DNA of 64,000 bases from Asanoa sp040654855 (GCF_040654855.1 NZ_JBFAIU010000001.1:34541-98540), one strand, 5' to 3'. Counted from the first letter of the stretch, positions 1 through 7,870 are shown. Translations and numbers: made by a program. The notes: a model not told the origin generated them from the sequence alone.

Positions 1-78
1 CGCGGCGAACTCTTCCTTGGCGTGGCTGACCGCGCCATCCATCTTCTCCTCGGCTTCGAGGAGTGTGTCGTCGATCAC
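1..78 (-). CDS. frr: Ribosome recycling factor, N-terminal fragment
   Basis: Ribosome recycling factor, which works with EF-G to split post-termination ribosomes. Only the first 26 codons are inside the window; the gene runs off the left edge. The opening VIDDTLLEAEEKMDGAV is the usual acidic N-terminal helix of this family. The start is GTG at 78, chosen because AAGGAGG lies 11 bases upstream of it. It is the last visible gene of the rpsB-tsf-pyrH-frr operon and lies 33 bases after the pyrH stop. The visible part is ordinary. Confidence 0.9.
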   Translation of the reverse strand, partial: MIDDTLLEAEEKMDGAVSHAKEEFAA

Positions 79-111
79 CGGGTCCGTCGCCTCCTTCTGG
101 GGATGTGGCTC

Positions 112-882
112 TCAGTTGGCTGTGATCAGGGTGCCGATGCGCTCGCCGGCGACGGCCCTCATGATCGTGTCGTCGCCCTCGGCGCCGAACACCAGCATCG
201 GCAAGCCGTTCTCCTCGCAGAGGCTGAACGCGGCCGCGTCCGCGACCCGCAGCCCGCGCCGGAGCACCTCGGCGAACGTGACCGAGTCGAACTTGCTGGC
301 CGTCGGGTCGGTTCGCGGGTCAGCGGTGTAGACGCCGTCGACCCCGTTCTTGCTCATCAACACCACGTCGGCACGGATCTCCAGCGCACGCTGGGCGGCG
401 ACGGTGTCGGTGGAGAAGTAAGGCATCCCGGCGCCCGCACCGAAGATCACGACGCGGCCCTTCTCCAGGTGGCGGATGGCTCGCAGCGGGATGTAGGGCT
501 CGGCGACCTGGGCCATCGTGATCGCGCTCTGCACCCGGGTCTCGATGCCCTCCTTCTCCAGGAAGTCCTGGAGGGCCAGGCAGTTCATGACCGTGCCGAG
601 CATGCCCATGTAGTCGGCGCGGGCGCGGTCCATGCCGCGCTTCTGCAACTCGGCGCCGCGGAAGAAGTTGCCACCGCCGACGACGACGGCGACCTGAACG
701 CCACGGCGGACGACGGACGCGATCTGGCGGGCGACGGCCTGCACCACATCGGGGTCGACGCCGACCATGCCGCCGCCGAAGACCTCACCGGACAGCTTGA
801 GTACGACCCGGCGAGGCCTGCCGGGAGGCGGTGCGGTGGGGTCTTCGACTCCCCACGCCGACTCGCCTGCCACGTCCGTCAT
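112..882 (-). CDS. pyrH: UMP kinase
   Basis: Bacterial UMP kinase of the amino-acid-kinase fold, converting UMP and ATP to UDP and ADP in the cytoplasm. The 256-residue length is slightly above the family norm because of a proline-rich N-terminal extension. The phosphate-binding start LKLSGEVFGG is at about residues 27-36, followed by GGGNFFRG. The C-terminal segment with DPRTDP and GTLITAN is typical. The start ATG at 882 is preceded by GAGAGG. It lies between tsf (181-base gap with two strong hairpins) and frr, the standard order in actinobacteria. Confidence 0.95.
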   Translation of the reverse strand: MTDVAGESAWGVEDPTAPPPGRPRRVVLKLSGEVFGGGMVGVDPDVVQAVARQIASVVRRGVQVAVVVGGGNFFRGAELQKRGMDRARADYMGMLGTVMNCLALQDFLEKEGIETRVQSAITMAQVAEPYIPLRAIRHLEKGRVVIFGAGAGMPYFSTDTVAAQRALEIRADVVLMSKNGVDGVYTADPRTDPTASKFDSVTFAEVLRRGLRVADAAAFSLCEENGLPMLVFGAEGDDTIMRAVAGERIGTLITAN

Positions 883-932
883 CCGACCGCCTCTCGTCGC
901 GTGCCGCACCGGCTCGGTCCGGTGCGCTGCCG

Positions 933-979
933 CCCGCACCGCCTCCGGTGCGGGTCGCTTCGGCACCGGTCCGGTGCCG
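933..979 (-). terminator. Two adjacent hairpins between tsf and pyrH
   Basis: Two perfect inverted repeats lie in the tsf-pyrH gap: CCCGCACC (933-940) pairs with GGTGCGGG (947-954), and CGGCACCGG (961-969) pairs with CCGGTGCCG (971-979). There is no T-run after them. They are more likely partial terminators or RNA-stability elements that tune expression after tsf than a full stop. Inferred from sequence alone. Confidence 0.5.
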
Positions 980-1063
980 ACTGGAGCGTATTGCCCGCGC
1001 GGCCCACCGGCACGACAGCCGGTGGTGCGCCCCCGCCCGGACGGACGGAGGCGCGCAGCCGGC

Positions 1064-1900
1064 TCAGGCCTGGCCGACCTCGAAGCGGACGAACCGCGTG
1101 ACGTCGATCCCGGCCTCGTTGACGACCTGCTTGACGGTCTTCTTGTTGTCGGCGACCGAAGCCTGCTCCAGCAGCACGAAGTCCTTGAAGAACGCGTTGG
1201 TGCGCCCGTCGACGATCTTCGACAGCGCGGCCTCGGGCTTGCCCTCCTCGCGAGCGGTCTGCTCGGCGATCCGGCGCTCCGACTCGACGACGTCGGCCGG
1301 CACCTCGTCGCGGGTGAGGTACTTGGGCCGCATCGCGGCGATCTGCATCGCGACACCGCGCGCGTCGGCGTCAGCGGCCTCGTCGGCCTTGCCGCCGTAC
1401 TGCACCAGCACGCCCACCGCCGGCGGCAGGTCCTGGCTCTTGCGGTGCAGGTAGACCGCGACCTCGCCGGCGTCGTCGAGCACCGCGAAGCGGTTGAGCA
1501 CGAGCTTCTCGCCGATCTTGGCCGAGGCCTCCTGGACGGTGTCGGCGACGGTGCGGCCGTCGGCCAGCGTGCTGGCCAGCAGCGCCTCGACGTCGCTGAC
1601 ACCGGACTTCTCGGCGTGCTCGACGAGCTGCTGCGCGAGCGCGATGAAGTCGGCGTTCTTCGCGACGAAGTCGGTCTCGCAGTTCAGCTCGAGCAACGCC
1701 CGGCCGGAATGGGCGATCAGACCATTGGCGGCGGTACGCCCGGCGCGCTTGCCGACGTCCTTGGCGCCCTTGATCCGGAGCACCTCGACGGCCTTGTCAA
1801 AGTCGCCATCGGCCTCGGTGAGCGCCTTCTTGCTGTCCATCATGCCGGCGCCGGTGAGATCGCGGAGCTTCTTGACGTCCGCGGCGGTGAAGTCAGCCAT
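1064..1900 (-). CDS. tsf: Elongation factor Ts
   Basis: EF-Ts, the nucleotide exchange factor that regenerates EF-Tu-GTP. At 278 residues it has the usual bacterial length. The N-terminal UBA-like region (MADFTAADVKKLRDLTGAGM) and the core TDFVAKN motif, which contacts EF-Tu, are present. The start ATG at 1900 is preceded by AAGAGAG. It follows rpsB after a 69-base gap carrying a strong hairpin, as in most bacteria. No oddity seen. Confidence 0.97.
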   Translation of the reverse strand: MADFTAADVKKLRDLTGAGMMDSKKALTEADGDFDKAVEVLRIKGAKDVGKRAGRTAANGLIAHSGRALLELNCETDFVAKNADFIALAQQLVEHAEKSGVSDVEALLASTLADGRTVADTVQEASAKIGEKLVLNRFAVLDDAGEVAVYLHRKSQDLPPAVGVLVQYGGKADEAADADARGVAMQIAAMRPKYLTRDEVPADVVESERRIAEQTAREEGKPEAALSKIVDGRTNAFFKDFVLLEQASVADNKKTVKQVVNEAGIDVTRFVRFEVGQA

Positions 1901-1935
1901 GACTCTCTCTTTTGATGGTTAGTGGGGGTCGTGGC

Positions 1936-1961
1936 CGGGCCCGCCCGGTAGGGCGGACCCG
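1936..1961 (-). terminator. Hairpin between rpsB and tsf
   Basis: An 11-bp inverted repeat (1936-1946 with 1951-1961, one G-U-type mismatch, 4-base loop) sits between the rpsB stop and the tsf start. An attenuating hairpin at this place is common in rpsB-tsf operons and lowers tsf read-through. No strong T-tract follows, so a partial terminator is the likely role. Confidence 0.55.
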
Positions 1962-1969
1962 GGACCAGC

Positions 1970-2800
1970 TCATTCCGCGGCGGCCGGGGCCGGCTCGTCG
2001 GCCTTCTTCTCGGCACCCTCGAGGAGCTCGCGCTCCCACTCGGCCAGCGGCTCGTCAGCGGCGACCACACCCGGCTCCGGCTTCTCGTCGGTGCCACGCT
2101 GCCCGCGGCCGGACCGCGCGATCAGCCCATCAGCGACGGCGGCGGCGACGACCTTGGTCAGCAGCTCGGCGGACCGGATCGCGTCGTCGTTGCCCGGGAT
2201 CGGGAAGTCGACCTCGTCGGGGTCGCAGTTGGTGTCCAGCACCGCGATGACCGGAATGCCCAGCTTGCGGGCCTCGTCAACCGCGATGTGCTCCTTCTTG
2301 GTGTCGACGATCCAGACCGCGGCCGGGACCTTCTGCATGTCGCGCAGGCCGCCCAGGGTGCGGGTCAGCTTGATCTTCTCGCGCGAGAGCTGCAGGGTCT
2401 CCTTCTTGGTGTAGCCGGCGGCGGTGCCGCTGAGGTCGCCGAGCGCCTCGAGCTCCTTCATCCGCTGCAGCCGCTTGTAGACCGTCTGGAAGTTGGTGAG
2501 CATGCCACCCAGCCAGCGGTGGTTGACGTAGGGCATGCCGACCCGCGACGCCTGCTCGGCGATCGCTTCCTGCGCCTGCTTCTTCGTGCCGACGAACAGC
2601 ACGCTGCCGCCTTCGGCAACGGTGTTGCGAACGAAGTCGTACGCCTTCTCGATGTAGTCGAGCGTCTGGCGCAGGTCGATGATGTAAATACCGTTACGCT
2701 CGGTGAAGATGAAGCGCTTCATCTTCGGGTTCCAGCGCCGGGTCTGGTGCCCGAAGTGGACACCGCTTTCCAGCAGCTGGCGCATGGTCACAACGGCCAT
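1970..2800 (-). CDS. rpsB: 30S ribosomal protein S2
   Basis: Ribosomal protein S2 of the small subunit, 276 residues. The N-terminal GVHFGHQTRRWNPKM block and the central NNHRWLGGMLTNF-like block (here VNHRWLGGMLTNFQTV) are diagnostic. The C-terminus has a poorly conserved acidic extension of about 35 residues, common in actinobacteria. The start ATG at 2800 was chosen because GAGGAG lies 11 bases upstream and the S2 homology begins there; the frame is open further upstream but that part is not S2-like. First gene of the operon, with a long leader upstream. Confidence 0.97.
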   Translation of the reverse strand: MAVVTMRQLLESGVHFGHQTRRWNPKMKRFIFTERNGIYIIDLRQTLDYIEKAYDFVRNTVAEGGSVLFVGTKKQAQEAIAEQASRVGMPYVNHRWLGGMLTNFQTVYKRLQRMKELEALGDLSGTAAGYTKKETLQLSREKIKLTRTLGGLRDMQKVPAAVWIVDTKKEHIAVDEARKLGIPVIAVLDTNCDPDEVDFPIPGNDDAIRSAELLTKVVAAAVADGLIARSGRGQRGTDEKPEPGVVAADEPLAEWERELLEGAEKKADEPAPAAAE

Positions 2801-3157
2801 GGTGGGGCGCTCCTCGTGTTGTCCCTGGTTGTCACGCCGGCCGGGTGGCCGAACGTCCTGGCGCCCAGTCGCCGGCCATGGTGGGCCCAATCAAGATCGG
2901 GACCAGGGGACCGTCGCTCACCTCGAGCCACAAGGACGCGAACGCGAGAAGGGCGCGCGAGGTCGACCGCCCTGCGGCGGTCGCCAAAACCCAAGTGTAC
3001 GCCGTCTGCCACCACGCACCTTCCCGGCCTCGGTGGGTGCTTCAGCGAGAGCGACCCACGCCGTAATGACCGGTATGTGTGCGTATGTCGGGTGCGGTCG
3101 TCCATCGACCGATATGCGAAGCGGTCACTCTAGGTTCCCACGCCTCAGGGCCGTCGG
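2801..3157 (-). promoter_or_regulatory. rpsB promoter and structured leader region
   Basis: This 357-base gap holds no convincing gene. On the minus strand a -10 hexamer TACACT (2994-2999) would start transcription near 2987. A perfect hairpin GACCGCC/GGCGGTC (2965-2982) then follows within the first bases of the RNA, leaving a leader of about 185 nt before rpsB. S2 autoregulation through an mRNA leader is known in other bacteria; whether this hairpin serves that role is inference. The -35 is weak. Confidence 0.45.
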
Positions 3158-3361
3158 TCACGGCGGTGTGACCGGATCCGGGGGATCCGCGAGCTCCCGA
3201 TCCAGGCGGGCCAACTTCGTCGCCAGCCTCAGCTGCAGGCCGACGCTGCGGGAAGCCGCGAAGTCCGCGCGGAGCCGGACCCGTTCGGACCTGCGCCGAG
3301 CCGCCGCATCGCGAGCCAGCCGCAGACGCTCATTCATCTCGTCCTCGGTCAAGTACGTCAT
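3158..3361 (-). CDS. Small hypothetical protein, charged helix
   Basis: A 67-residue basic protein, beginning MTYLTEDEMNERLRLARDA, that looks almost entirely helical with alternating Arg/Ala/Glu. No family is recognised and no signal or membrane segment is visible. It overlaps the 3' end of the preceding small ORF by 32 bases, as in translationally coupled genes. It lies between dprA and rpsB, where many actinobacteria carry whiG and a peptidase gene; neither is here. Codon composition fits the genome, but the evidence for expression is only the good helical composition and spacing. Confidence 0.45.
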   Translation of the reverse strand: MTYLTEDEMNERLRLARDAAARRRSERVRLRADFAASRSVGLQLRLATKLARLDRELADPPDPVTPP

Positions 3362-3554
3362 CCCGACCCTTCCCTCCGTCCTGATACGTGTCTTCGCTCG
3401 GCCGGGCCACGCACACCAGCTCGATCACGTCGACGATCACCGCCCGCGCGGTCAGCAGCCGAGCGACGATCGCCTGCGACACCTCGCGACGCCGCCCAGC
3501 CGGCACCGCCGCCCCCACCGCCCCGCGGCGGCGGCGGGAAACGGCCGACGTCAT
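3330..3554 (-). CDS. Small hypothetical protein downstream of dprA
   Basis: A 74-residue ORF starting MTSAVSRRRRGAVGAAVPAG and continuing into a more protein-like stretch, VSQAIVARLLTARAVIVDVI. No family recognised. Its ATG overlaps the TGA of the chimeric repeat ORF upstream (ATGA at 3551-3554). The same ATGA with the same context, GTCATGGCGGATCGTCC on the plus strand, occurs at the true dprA stop. I infer that this gene originally overlapped the dprA stop directly, and that the repeat array was inserted by duplication of that junction. Confidence 0.4.
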   Translation of the reverse strand: MTSAVSRRRRGAVGAAVPAGRRREVSQAIVARLLTARAVIVDVIELVCVARPSEDTYQDGGKGRDDVLDRGRDE

Positions 3555-3865
3555 GGCGGATCGTCCTCGGCGCGGCGGCGCCGCGGCGGTCGCGTAACCG
3601 CGTAGCCGCCGCCACCACGGGCAACGACCGACGTCACGTCGTCCTCGGCAGCGCGGCACCGCGACGATCGCGCCACCGCGTAGCCGCCGCCACCACGGGC
3701 AACGACCGACGTCACGTCGTCCCCGGCAGCGCGGCACCACCGCGGTCGCGTCAGCGCGTCGTTGCCGCCGCGAGGGGTAACGGCCGCCGTCATGGCGGAT
3801 CGTCCTCGCCAGCGCGGCGCCGCGGCGCTGGCGTCAGCGCGTAGCCGCCGTCGCGGCGCGTGACG
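3541..3865. repeat. Tandem array of ~78-base units copied from the dprA 3' end
   Basis: The block starting CGTAGCCGCCGCCACCACGG recurs at 3601 and 3679 (exactly 78 bases apart, nearly identical over more than 60 bases). Degenerate copies lie near 3757 and within the dprA 3' end near 3840. The context GTCATGGCGGATCGTCC occurs at both the dprA stop (about 3789) and 3550. Each copy therefore repeats the last codons of dprA together with the ATGA start of the downstream gene. Seen directly in the sequence; the duplication mechanism is inferred. Confidence 0.8.
3551..3793 (-). pseudogene. Chimeric repeat ORF (duplicated dprA tail)
   Basis: An 80-codon open frame whose ATG overlaps the dprA TGA. 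It opens MTAAVTPRGG, resembling the start of the downstream small gene (MTSAVSRR). It then carries two copies of a 26-residue unit with GGGGYAV and ends RRRAEDDPP, resembling the dprA C-terminus (GGYALTPAPRRRAGEDDPP). I read it as a by-product of the tandem duplication rather than a functional protein. It could still be translated through coupling to dprA. Confidence 0.55.
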
Positions 3866-4986
3866 AAACCCAGCGTCTCCAGCATCGTGAGCTTGCGCAG
3901 CGCAGTCCGGATATCAACTCCGGCCCGGATCGCCGCCGCATCCGGCGAGATCGCGCCCCGGCGCGGCAGCGACTCCAGCACGAACGTCGCCTCGTCGTCG
4001 AGCTGGTCTCGTGGGTGTTCCGGGCCCGACAGCGGCGGCGCCAGGTCGGCGCCGATCCGGCCCACCTCCTCCAGCACGTGGGAGACGTTGGCCACCAACC
4101 GCGCCGCGTCGTACTGGCGCAAAATCTCGTGGCACCCCACCGACATCGCCGACGTGACCGGCCCGGGGACGACCATCGCCGGGCGCTGCATGGCGATCGC
4201 CCGGCGCATCGTCTGCGTGGCGCCGCTGCGGGCGGCCGCCTCGACCAGGATCGTGCCGCGGGTCGCCGCGGCGATCACCCGGTTGCGGATGAGGAAGCGC
4301 GGACGCAGCGGGTCGGCCCCCGGCGGCCATTCGGTGATCAGCAGCCCGGTCTCGGCGATCCGGTCGAACAGGGCCGTATTGGCCACCGGATAAGCCCGCT
4401 CGATCCCGCACGCCAGCACCGCGACGGTCAGCCCGCCGGCGGCCAGCGATCCCCGATGGGCCGCGGCGTCGATGCCGAACGCGCCACCCGACACCACGGT
4501 CCATTCCCGCTCGGCCAAGCCATAGGCCAGGTCGGTGGCGACGTGCTCCCCGTACTGCGTAGCCGCCCGCGAACCCACGATCGCCACCGACCGGTCGAAC
4601 GCGTCAGCCAGCGCCCACTCGCCCCGTGCCCAGATGCACAACGGCGGCGCCATCTCCCGGTCGACCCGGCGGTCGCTCGCCGACAGCCGGACCTGCTCGA
4701 GCGCGGCCAGTCCCGGCGGCCAGTCGGAGTCCTCCGGCACCACGAGCCGCGCGCCCAGTCGCACGCCCGTGGCCAGCGCCGCCTCGGCCGCCGGGCGGGG
4801 ATCGCCCGCCGCCAGCCGCGCCGCGACCGCCGCGCGCGCCGTGTCGTCCGGAATCTCGCCGGCCAGGGCCATGGCGAGCGCCTCCCGTGGCCCATGCCGG
4901 GCGACCAGCCGGTGCACGGCTCGCGTGCCAGGCTCCGCGAGCAGCGTCAACGCCACCCGGGCCAGCTGGATCTCGGTGTCAGCCAT
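3790..4986 (-). CDS. dprA: DNA-processing protein DprA
   Basis: DprA binds incoming single-stranded DNA and loads RecA during transformation; it is also widely kept in non-competent actinobacteria. The 398-residue protein has an N-terminal SAM-like region, the Rossmann-like core with IVGSRAATQYG, VSGGAFGIDAAAH and LIRNRVIAA, and a C-terminal winged helix around EAxxRAGVDIRTALRKLTMLETLGFV. The start ATG at 4986 overlaps the comM remnant stop by 8 bases. The extreme C-terminus is Arg-rich (APRRRAGEDDPP) and is the seed of the repeat array downstream. With comM reduced to a remnant, DprA may have lost part of its pathway here. Confidence 0.93.
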   Translation of the reverse strand: MADTEIQLARVALTLLAEPGTRAVHRLVARHGPREALAMALAGEIPDDTARAAVAARLAAGDPRPAAEAALATGVRLGARLVVPEDSDWPPGLAALEQVRLSASDRRVDREMAPPLCIWARGEWALADAFDRSVAIVGSRAATQYGEHVATDLAYGLAEREWTVVSGGAFGIDAAAHRGSLAAGGLTVAVLACGIERAYPVANTALFDRIAETGLLITEWPPGADPLRPRFLIRNRVIAAATRGTILVEAAARSGATQTMRRAIAMQRPAMVVPGPVTSAMSVGCHEILRQYDAARLVANVSHVLEEVGRIGADLAPPLSGPEHPRDQLDDEATFVLESLPRRGAISPDAAAIRAGVDIRTALRKLTMLETLGFVTRRDGGYALTPAPRRRAGEDDPP

Positions 4987-5584
4987 CGAGCCGCCGCCCA
5001 CCGCCGGTCCGCAGGGCCAGCGCCTCCTCGACGTCATCGCCGTCCGGCCGGTCGCGGCCGTCAAGATCGGCAACTGACCAGGACAGGCGCAACACCCGGT
5101 CGAAGCCGCGCGCCGAGAGCGACCCGCTGTCGAGCCGGCGCCGCAGTTGCGCCGTGTCACGCAGCGGAAGCCGCCACGGCGGCTGGCGTAGCTGCGGACC
5201 GGGCACCTCGGCGTTGACCCGCCACCGCTGCGCGGACCACCGTGCCGCGGCCGCCGCCCGGGCCTTGGCCACCCGCTCCGCCACCGCGCCCGACGGCTCA
5301 CCGCCGCGGGTCGTGACGAACAGGTCGGCGGCGGTCACCGGCATCAACTCGATCTGGACGTCGATCCGGTCGAGCAGCGGCCCGGACAGCCGCCCCAGGT
5401 AGCGACGCCGGGCCAGCGGCGTGCACTCGCAGCCGGCATCACCCTGCGGTTTCGCGCATGGACAAGGGTTGGCCGCGACCACCAACTGAACCCGGGCCGG
5501 GTACTCGGTCGTGCCGCCCGTCCGGCTCAGCAGCACCCGCCCGGACTCCAGCGGCTGCCGCAGAGCCTCCAAGGCCCGCGTCGC
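4979..5584 (-). pseudogene. comM: comM (YifB, Mg-chelatase-like helicase), 3' remnant
   Basis: About 200 codons matching only the C-terminal half of ComM/YifB: ALEALRQPLESGRVLLSR, then AANPCPCAK with the sensor-1 region, LSGPLLDRIDVQIEL with the arginine finger, and the Mg-chelatase C-terminal domain. Full-length proteins are about 500 residues. The N-terminal Lon-like domain and both Walker motifs are absent. Only about 80 bases lie between the first recognisable residue (about 5575-5584) and the next gene, so this is a deletion and not a frameshift. The remaining frame is open with no obvious start or ribosome site. Non-functional as an ATPase. Confidence 0.8.
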
Positions 5585-5651
5585 CTTCACGCGCCCAACG
5601 CTCGCGGTCGGACTCGTCGGGGTCGGGAGGGGGCGGGGACGGCCGGTCCAT
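5585..5651 (-). pseudogene. First codons of a lost gene, fused to comM remnant
   Basis: An ATG at 5651, 15 bases after the stop of the small membrane protein gene, opens MDRPSPPPPDPDESDRERWA, a natural-looking acidic/proline-rich N-terminus unlike ComM. After about 22 codons the frame runs out of step into the comM remnant. I interpret it as the 5' end of a different gene whose body was deleted together with the 5' part of comM. The identity of the lost gene is unknown. Confidence 0.45.
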
Positions 5652-5666
5652 AGGTGACGGAGGCGC

Positions 5667-5825
5667 CTAGGCGACCAGGCTCGTGAAGAAGTCGCCGAAG
5701 CCCTCGGCGACGTCCATGATGCCGCCACCGATGTTCTTGAAGACATCGGCCGACTCATTAGGACGGAAGGCAATGAAGAAAATGAGGAAGGCGATTCCGC
5801 CCCAGGTGAGGATCTTCTTGAGCAT
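5667..5825 (-). CDS. Small single-pass membrane protein
   Basis: A 52-residue protein: MLKKILTWGGIAFLIFFIAF forms one transmembrane helix (about residues 5-21), followed by a short polar part NESADVFKNIGGG and an amphipathic tail ending FFTSLVA. The start ATG at 5825 is preceded by GGGGGATGGG. The shape is that of small conserved actinobacterial membrane proteins, but I cannot name a family or function. It borders the deletion scar on its downstream side. Confidence 0.75.
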   Translation of the reverse strand: MLKKILTWGGIAFLIFFIAFRPNESADVFKNIGGGIMDVAEGFGDFFTSLVA

Positions 5826-5943
5826 TGCGGCCCATCCCCCTCTGCGCGGCGCCGGCAACTTGCCGCGGCAGGACTCAGCGTATCAGTCGTTGCTCTCAGG
5901 TTGAATCAACTGCGCACAATCCGCACAAGCGGGAACGGCCCGC

Positions 5944-6636
5944 TCAGGCCAGCCCATGCAGGTACGGAGAAGGAGCACCGTACACGAGTTCCGGCGGCAA
6001 CCATTCACATAGGTCGCGCAACACGACGTCCTCTGCGAGGACGTAACCGGCGTGTGCTGGCCAAGCTATGGCATAAAGCCACATTCCGCGCGCCTCGCCG
6101 ACGTACGCGCTGCGGTCGTCGGCGGCCGGGAGAGACCACAGTGGAGTCGGGTGCCCGTCCACTTTGATCTTGGCGTGCGGGTTCGCCGACTCGCCGGGGG
6201 GTGGGTCGGCGCGGGTCAGCTCGGCGACCAGCTCAGGGCCCGGATCAGTGCCGGGCAGGCCGGCGAACCGGTTGCCGAGGCCGACCCCGATCTCCTCGGC
6301 GACGATCACCAGGTCGGCCGGGCCGCCGCCCAACGGGGCGGGTCCGCTGCAGGCCAGCGCGGTCGCGCGTACACCCGAATGGTCGTCACCCGCCCAGGCG
6401 ACCCCGGTCACCATCCAGTCGCGCAGCAGCGGCCAGGTGCACCAGAGCGGCACGGCCCCGCGGCCGGTGGGCGTGCCGGCGGCGATCGTGTTGATCACGC
6501 TCTTCGCGATCTCGGCGTTGTTGTGGTCGGCGACGTGCAACGGGGGAACGTCACCGCAGGTGTCGCAGCGCCAGTCGGCGCGCATCAGGTCCGGTGGCCG
6601 CACCGGACCACCGCACCGGGGGCAACTCACCGACAT
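5944..6636 (-). CDS. Zinc-ribbon protein, DUF6758-like
   Basis: A 230-residue cytoplasmic protein opening MSVSCPRCGGPVRPP with a second pair in WRCDTCGDV, giving a four-cysteine zinc ribbon in the first 30 residues. The rest (for example VPLWCTWPLLRDWMVTGVAW) has the look of the actinobacterial DUF6758 family, which I recall by its CPRCG start; the family role is not known to me. The start ATG at 6636 was preferred over one 42 bases upstream because the conserved zinc ribbon begins there. The SPOUT methyltransferase gene lies immediately upstream (38-base gap), suggesting one transcription unit. Confidence 0.75.
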   Translation of the reverse strand: MSVSCPRCGGPVRPPDLMRADWRCDTCGDVPPLHVADHNNAEIAKSVINTIAAGTPTGRGAVPLWCTWPLLRDWMVTGVAWAGDDHSGVRATALACSGPAPLGGGPADLVIVAEEIGVGLGNRFAGLPGTDPGPELVAELTRADPPPGESANPHAKIKVDGHPTPLWSLPAADDRSAYVGEARGMWLYAIAWPAHAGYVLAEDVVLRDLCEWLPPELVYGAPSPYLHGLA

Positions 6637-6674
6637 GCCCACCCCGATACGGTCCCCGGGGTGTGGGCCGCGAG

Positions 6675-7304
6675 TCAAGCGTCGCGTCCATCTTCCGGTG
6701 GTGGTTCGCCGTACGTCCGAATCCAGGCGTGCATCGCGATGCCGCTGGCCACGCCCGCGTTGATGGACCGGGTCGAGCCGTACTGGGCGATCGAGAAGAG
6801 CTGGTCACAGGCGTCCCGCGCGGTGTCGGAGAGGCCGGGGCCCTCCTGGCCGAAGAGCAACACGCACCGCTTCGGCAGAACCACCGTCTCCAGCGGACGC
6901 GAGCCGGGCAGGTTGTCGATCCCGATCACGGGGAGGTCCGCGCCGTGCGCCCACGCGACGAAGTCCCCGATCGACGGGTGGTGGCGGACGTGCTGATACC
7001 GATCGGTCACCATCGCGCCGCGCCGGTTCCACCGCCGGTTGCCGACGACGTGCACCTCGGCGGCGAGGAACGCGTTGGCGTTGCGTACCACGGTGCCGAT
7101 GTTGAAGTCGTGCTGCCAGTTCTCGATCGCGACGTGGAAGCCGTGCCGCCGCCGATCGAGATCGGCCACGACCGCCTCGTGCCGCCAGTAGCGGTAGCGG
7201 TCGACGACGTTGCGCCGGTCGCCTTCCGCGAGCAGCTCCGGGTCATATCTCGGATCGGTCGGCCACGGACCTTCCCACGGCCCGACCCCGACCTGCGCGT
7301 CCAC
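6675..7304 (-). CDS. SPOUT-family RNA 2'-O-methyltransferase (TrmH/SpoU)
   Basis: A 209-residue SpoU-type methyltransferase that would methylate a ribose 2'-OH in tRNA or rRNA using SAM. The three SPOUT motifs are visible: HDFNIGTVVRNANAF (motif 1, with the conserved Asn/Arg), LLFGQEGPGLS (motif 2) and IAQYGSTRSINAGVASGIAM (motif 3). No N-terminal RNA-binding extension beyond about 50 residues is present. The target cannot be told from sequence. It is upstream of the DUF6758-like gene in the same direction. Confidence 0.88.
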   Translation of the reverse strand: MDAQVGVGPWEGPWPTDPRYDPELLAEGDRRNVVDRYRYWRHEAVVADLDRRRHGFHVAIENWQHDFNIGTVVRNANAFLAAEVHVVGNRRWNRRGAMVTDRYQHVRHHPSIGDFVAWAHGADLPVIGIDNLPGSRPLETVVLPKRCVLLFGQEGPGLSDTARDACDQLFSIAQYGSTRSINAGVASGIAMHAWIRTYGEPPPEDGRDA

Positions 7305-7354
7305 GCCGGCAGACTAAGGGTGCGGCTCGTGCGCCAGCGCGGCACCCCGCCGGG

Positions 7355-7870
7355 TCAGACCATCCCGAGGGCGTGTCCGAGGTCGGCCAGGAAGCGGCGG
7401 TCGCCGGGGCCGAGCTGGCCCACCGCCGGGCCGCGGCCGCCGGTGCAGACGCGGGCGGCGATCGACTGCAGCCATTGCCGGTAGGCGGCGGAGTCGGCCG
7501 GATCGGCGCGGTCGTCGAGGATGCGCAGCGCGTCGCGGCACTCGTCGAGCAGGTCGCGGCGTGGGCGGGTGGAGGCGTTCGGCAGCCGTTCGGCGTAGAC
7601 CGCGGCGACCACCGCGCGGACCAGGTCGCTGTCGAAGGCCCGCCCGGCCGCCATCGCCTCCAGGCCGGCCAACCCGTCCCGGACGTTGCGCCCGGGGCCG
7701 CCGGCCCGGGCGGCGGCTCGGGTGGCGGCTTGGGTGGCTCCCACGATGACCCGCCCGGGCAGCCGCACCAGCAGCTCCCACTGATGGGCGGTGAAGACGT
7801 CGATCGCGACGTTGGGGAAAGCGTGTGCGGGATATGAGAGCGGATCGCCGGGCGCGGGCTGGCTTGGCAT
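7355..7870 (-). CDS. Conserved-looking hypothetical protein
   Basis: A 171-residue soluble, largely helical protein with no recognised domain. It begins MPSQPAPGDPLSYPAHAFPN and contains FTAHQWELLVRLPGRVIVGA and repeated Ala/Arg-rich helices. The start ATG at 7870 is supported by GGGAGG seven bases upstream, a strong ribosome site. It lies between the SPOUT methyltransferase and the MaoC-like gene on the same strand. I cannot assign a function. Confidence 0.75.
   Translation of the reverse strand: MPSQPAPGDPLSYPAHAFPNVAIDVFTAHQWELLVRLPGRVIVGATQAATRAAARAGGPGRNVRDGLAGLEAMAAGRAFDSDLVRAVVAAVYAERLPNASTRPRRDLLDECRDALRILDDRADPADSAAYRQWLQSIAARVCTGGRGPAVGQLGPGDRRFLADLGHALGMV

Noticed and set aside
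22..1101. Plus-strand open frame opposite pyrH and tsf
   Set aside because: Antisense shadow of highly conserved genes; composition is His/Asp/Gly/Arg-rich without any domain.
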